This document shows positions 4,835-6,819 of a stretch of DNA of 6,819 nucleotides, piece by piece. Every line of letters begins with the position of its first letter. Within the stretch, counting starts at the first letter, position 1. Source of the stretch: VRUB01 sp046758085 (GTDB taxonomy: Bacteria; Pseudomonadota; Gammaproteobacteria; Acidiferrobacterales; SPGG2). Position numbers and translations under genes: made by a program. The notes under the pieces were generated by a model. The model was not told the DNA's origin. It was given only the letters and a program-made list of their open reading frames with translations, and did no database searches. The stretch is taken from positions 1 to 6,819 of the forward strand of contig JBHHZP010000172.1 of NCBI GenBank assembly GCA_046758085.1, in the 5' to 3' direction.

Positions 4835-6565
4835 TGATTCTAAATATTCGATAATCAGCTGCAGCGAGCGACTTCCGCGATACTCGTTGATGTCGAGTTT
4901 ATAGGCAGCACGGGCGTGGGGCCAATCGGGCGCTACGCCGTCTGGTGCCTGGCGGAAGGCAATCGCGTTGAAAACCTTATTGTGATCACGACAGCGTAAC
5001 GCCATCTTCAGATGGTGTTGCCCCACCACCCGTCTGTCCACGATCTCGAAGAAACCGTCGAACACCGGCTCGGGAAATGCTTGCCCCCAGGGCCCCGCGG
5101 CGCGCAGCAAACTTGCAAGCTCCAGCGACAGGTCCTCGGGTTCAAGCTCACCGTCAGATAAAATCTTGCCTTGAAGGTCTTCCTCTGACAAATGGCGGGC
5201 TGCTTCCTCGTCAAAGGCCAGCCGGAACTGATTTAGCTTTTCGGGGTCTAGGGTCAGGCCGGCGGCCATGGCGTGGCCGCCGAATCGGCGCAGCAGGTCA
5301 GGATGCCGTGCGGCGATGGCGTCCAAGGCATCGCGAATGTGCAGACCAGGTACAGACCGTGCTGAACCTTTAAGCTCGTTCGCGCTCGCCCGTGCAAACG
5401 CGATCACGGGTCGATGTACCTTGTCCTTGATGCGTGAGGCCACGAGACCGACGATTCCCTGATGCCAGTCCGCGTCGAACAGACATATCCCTTTGGGCAA
5501 GACCTCGTTTTCAAGACGCAAGGTCTTAACGGCTTCTATCGCCTGTGCCTGCATGTCGGCTTCTATGGCGCGGCGTTCATGGTTGAGCGTATCGAGGCGT
5601 TGGGCCATGGTTAGTGCCGTTTCGTTCGAGTCGGCCAGCAGGCATTCAATGCCAAAGGACATGTCCTCGAGGCGGCCGGCGGCGTTCAGACGCGGCGCTA
5701 TGAAAATACCCAGATCCGCCGCCGTGATTGAACTGGAGTTACGGCCGGCTACGTGCAGCAGGGCCTGGATGCCAGCGCAGGTGGCGCCTCGGTTAATGCG
5801 CTGCAGACCCTGTAACACCAGAATGCGATTGTTGTGATCAAGTGGCACGAGGTCGGCGACCGTGCCCAGGGCCACGAGGTCCAATAACTTGGCAAGGCGC
5901 GGCTCCGGCAGCCCGGAGCCGGAGAACCAACCTACTTCGCGCAGGTATGTGCGCAGCGCCAGCATGACATAAAAGATCACGCCGACACCAGCGAGATATT
6001 TACTCGGGAAGCGGTCTCCGGCCTGGTTCGGATTAACGATCGCTTCGGCCTCGGGAAGCGTATCGCCAGGCAGATGGTGGTCGGTAATCAAGACAGACAT
6101 TCCCGCCGCGTGAGCGGCACGCACGCCTTCAACGCTCGAGATACCGTTATCTACAGTGATCAGTAAATCAGGGAAGCGCTGCGCAGCGATGGCGACAATC
6201 TCGGGCGTCAAACCGTATCCAAATCGAAAACGGTCGGGGACGACATAACTGACATGCTTTGCGCCCATAGCCGTGAGCGCGCGGACAGCCAATGCACAGC
6301 TCGTGGCGCCGTCGGTATCGAAGTCTGCAACAATCAGAATATGCTCATCTGTCTTGATCGCTGTGGCCAGCAGGCCAATGGCGGTATCGATGCCCTTGAG
6401 CAGACCTGGATGATGGAGCCGTTCGAGTGAACGGTCTAACTCCTCCGTGGCTCGCACGTTACGCGCCGCATAGATGCGGGCGAGCACGGGATGGAGGTTA
6501 GCAGGGGAATCATTCGACGCAATTCCCGGATCGCGACGGCAAATTATTTTCTTAGTAGTCTGCAT
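4817..6565 (-). CDS. recJ: Single-stranded-DNA-specific 5'-3' exonuclease RecJ
   Basis: This 582-residue protein (E. coli RecJ has 577) degrades single-stranded DNA 5' to 3' in RecF-pathway recombination, mismatch repair and base excision repair. Motifs in order: ADFDTDGATS (80-89), TVDNG (137-141), the namesake DHH (162-164) in ITDHHLPGD, GTVADLVPL (234-242), IAPRLNAAGRLEDM (289-302), the DHHA1 part with WHQGIVGLVASR (367-378), GSARSVPGLHIRDALD (400-415) and GGHAMAAGL (429-437), and a C-terminal OB-type region with EPVFDGFF (499-506) and QLIIEYLE (569-576). All metal-binding motifs are present. The start is the ATG at 6563-6565, with AGGA six bases upstream. An in-frame ATG at 6730 would add 55 residues encoded entirely by the repeat and is rejected. 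It is the first gene of the cluster visible here; its promoter must lie in the repeat or beyond the right edge. Confidence 0.97.
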   Translation of the reverse strand: MQTTKKIICRRDPGIASNDSPANLHPVLARIYAARNVRATEELDRSLERLHHPGLLKGIDTAIGLLATAIKTDEHILIVADFDTDGATSCALAVRALTAMGAKHVSYVVPDRFRFGYGLTPEIVAIAAQRFPDLLITVDNGISSVEGVRAAHAAGMSVLITDHHLPGDTLPEAEAIVNPNQAGDRFPSKYLAGVGVIFYVMLALRTYLREVGWFSGSGLPEPRLAKLLDLVALGTVADLVPLDHNNRILVLQGLQRINRGATCAGIQALLHVAGRNSSSITAADLGIFIAPRLNAAGRLEDMSFGIECLLADSNETALTMAQRLDTLNHERRAIEADMQAQAIEAVKTLRLENEVLPKGICLFDADWHQGIVGLVASRIKDKVHRPVIAFARASANELKGSARSVPGLHIRDALDAIAARHPDLLRRFGGHAMAAGLTLDPEKLNQFRLAFDEEAARHLSEEDLQGKILSDGELEPEDLSLELASLLRAAGPWGQAFPEPVFDGFFEIVDRRVVGQHHLKMALRCRDHNKVFNAIAFRQAPDGVAPDWPHARAAYKLDINEYRGSRSLQLIIEYLESVSSPK

Positions 6566-6571
6566 AGGTAG

Positions 6572-6575
6572 TCCT
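6572..6575 (-). promoter_or_regulatory. Shine-Dalgarno of recJ within the repeat
   Basis: AGGA lies on the minus strand six bases before the ATG at 6565 and belongs to the last heptamer unit of repeat copy B. It supports this start over the long upstream extension. Confidence 0.55.
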
Positions 6576-6677
6576 GTGAGTCGTGACCCGTGATTCGTAA
6601 TAAAGCGGTAGCTAGTAGCGAGTGGGGAGTAGCGAGGAGAAAAGGCAAAGACCAAGCATGAAGTGGCGGTGTTTTGT

Positions 6678-6781
6678 TGGTTTTGGCCCCCTTGGACAAG
6701 CCGAGCACCCTCTCCCCAGCCCTCCCGCATTCAGGGGGAGGGAGTAGCTTTGGTTTTTCAATCCCCTTGCTCAAGCCGAGC
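6678..6781. repeat. Imperfect direct repeats of about 30 bp flanking the nested palindrome
   Basis: 6678-6706 and 6751-6781 both begin TGGTTTT, contain a C-rich run followed by CTTG, and end CAAGCCGAGC, with differences in the middle. Copy A has this module only once (2388-2420, opposite strand). They flank the palindrome at 6707-6748, as an old insertion or duplication would leave. Confidence 0.55.
6707..6748. repeat. GC-rich palindrome nested in copy B
   Basis: The plus strand has CCCTCCC (6720-6726) and GGGAGGG (6736-6742) as a perfect 7-bp stem, with CCCTCTCCCC upstream. It resembles the common bacterial extragenic palindrome that translates as REGWGEG. It is absent from copy A. Confidence 0.6.
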
Positions 6782-6819
6782 GAGGCGTGAAGGCGAATAA
6801 CACGCCCGAAGGGGCGCGG

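Larger units (their letters stand above)
6572..6815 (-). repeat. Composite intergenic repeat, copy B
   Basis: Read on the minus strand, this repeats copy A: GCCCCTTCGGGC (6815-6804), CCTCGCTCGGCTTGA, an ACCAACAAAAC block, GGTCTTTGCC, CTCCTCG, then nine 7-bp units (6634-6572) ending six bases before the recJ ATG. It differs from copy A by point changes, by whole 7-bp units, and by an inserted palindromic segment with a duplicated flank. No protein is supported; open frames here give artefactual peptides of the REGWGEG and LLATRYS kind. The repeat may continue past the right edge. Confidence 0.75.

Noticed and set aside
2544..6565. The recJ-exonuclease-rlmD block as a new defence or mobile system
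   Set aside because: recJ and rlmD are ordinary core genes with intact standard motifs, and no integrase, transposase, toxin or phage-related gene is visible. The flanking inverted repeats are noted but do not by themselves imply such a system.
6566..6730. A 55-residue N-terminal extension of RecJ
   Set aside because: The extension is encoded wholly by the composite repeat, and similar peptides arise from copy A where there is no recJ. The ATG at 6565 has a Shine-Dalgarno and gives the normal family length.

Overview
The window is a piece of a proteobacterial chromosome, most likely gammaproteobacterial. The RecJ, NagZ, RlmD and SpeD proteins all resemble their gammaproteobacterial (E. coli type) relatives, and the intergenic DNA is full of heptamer and palindromic repeats. 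I cannot place it below class level. All six genes lie on the minus strand, so transcription runs from high to low coordinates: recJ, a PolB-like 3'-5' exonuclease, rlmD, a YkuD-fold enzyme, nagZ, and the first 48 codons of speD, which runs off the left edge.

Region by region: 6566-6819 is a composite non-coding repeat that ends at the recJ start. 3891-6565 is a compact three-gene cluster: recJ (5'-3' ssDNA exonuclease), a DEDDy-type predicted exonuclease, and rlmD (23S rRNA m5U1939 methyltransferase). Its two gaps, 51 and 64 bp, are filled largely with 7-bp repeats, which also encode the last residues of the exonuclease. 2062-2523 is gene-free. It holds a second, inverted copy of the composite repeat, a probable rlmD terminator and a run of small hairpins. 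532-2061 is a two-gene operon of a signal-less YkuD protein and nagZ, separated by 15 bp and closed by a likely terminator. 147-531 is gene-free and rich in hairpins that exclude one another, with a good sigma70-type promoter for speD at 183-210.

Functionally there are three themes. recJ and the exonuclease suggest DNA repair, with rlmD alongside for rRNA modification. The YkuD enzyme and NagZ look like a cytosolic murein-recycling pair, in which the YkuD protein is more likely an L,D-carboxypeptidase of the ElsL type than a periplasmic crosslinking L,D-transpeptidase. speD begins polyamine synthesis.

The most unusual material is in the repeats: heptamer arrays in the junctions of the recJ cluster and within both composite repeats, two inverted copies of a composite repeat that differ by whole 7-bp units, and a palindrome nested in one copy. 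No mobile-element genes, tRNAs, rRNAs or CRISPR arrays are visible.
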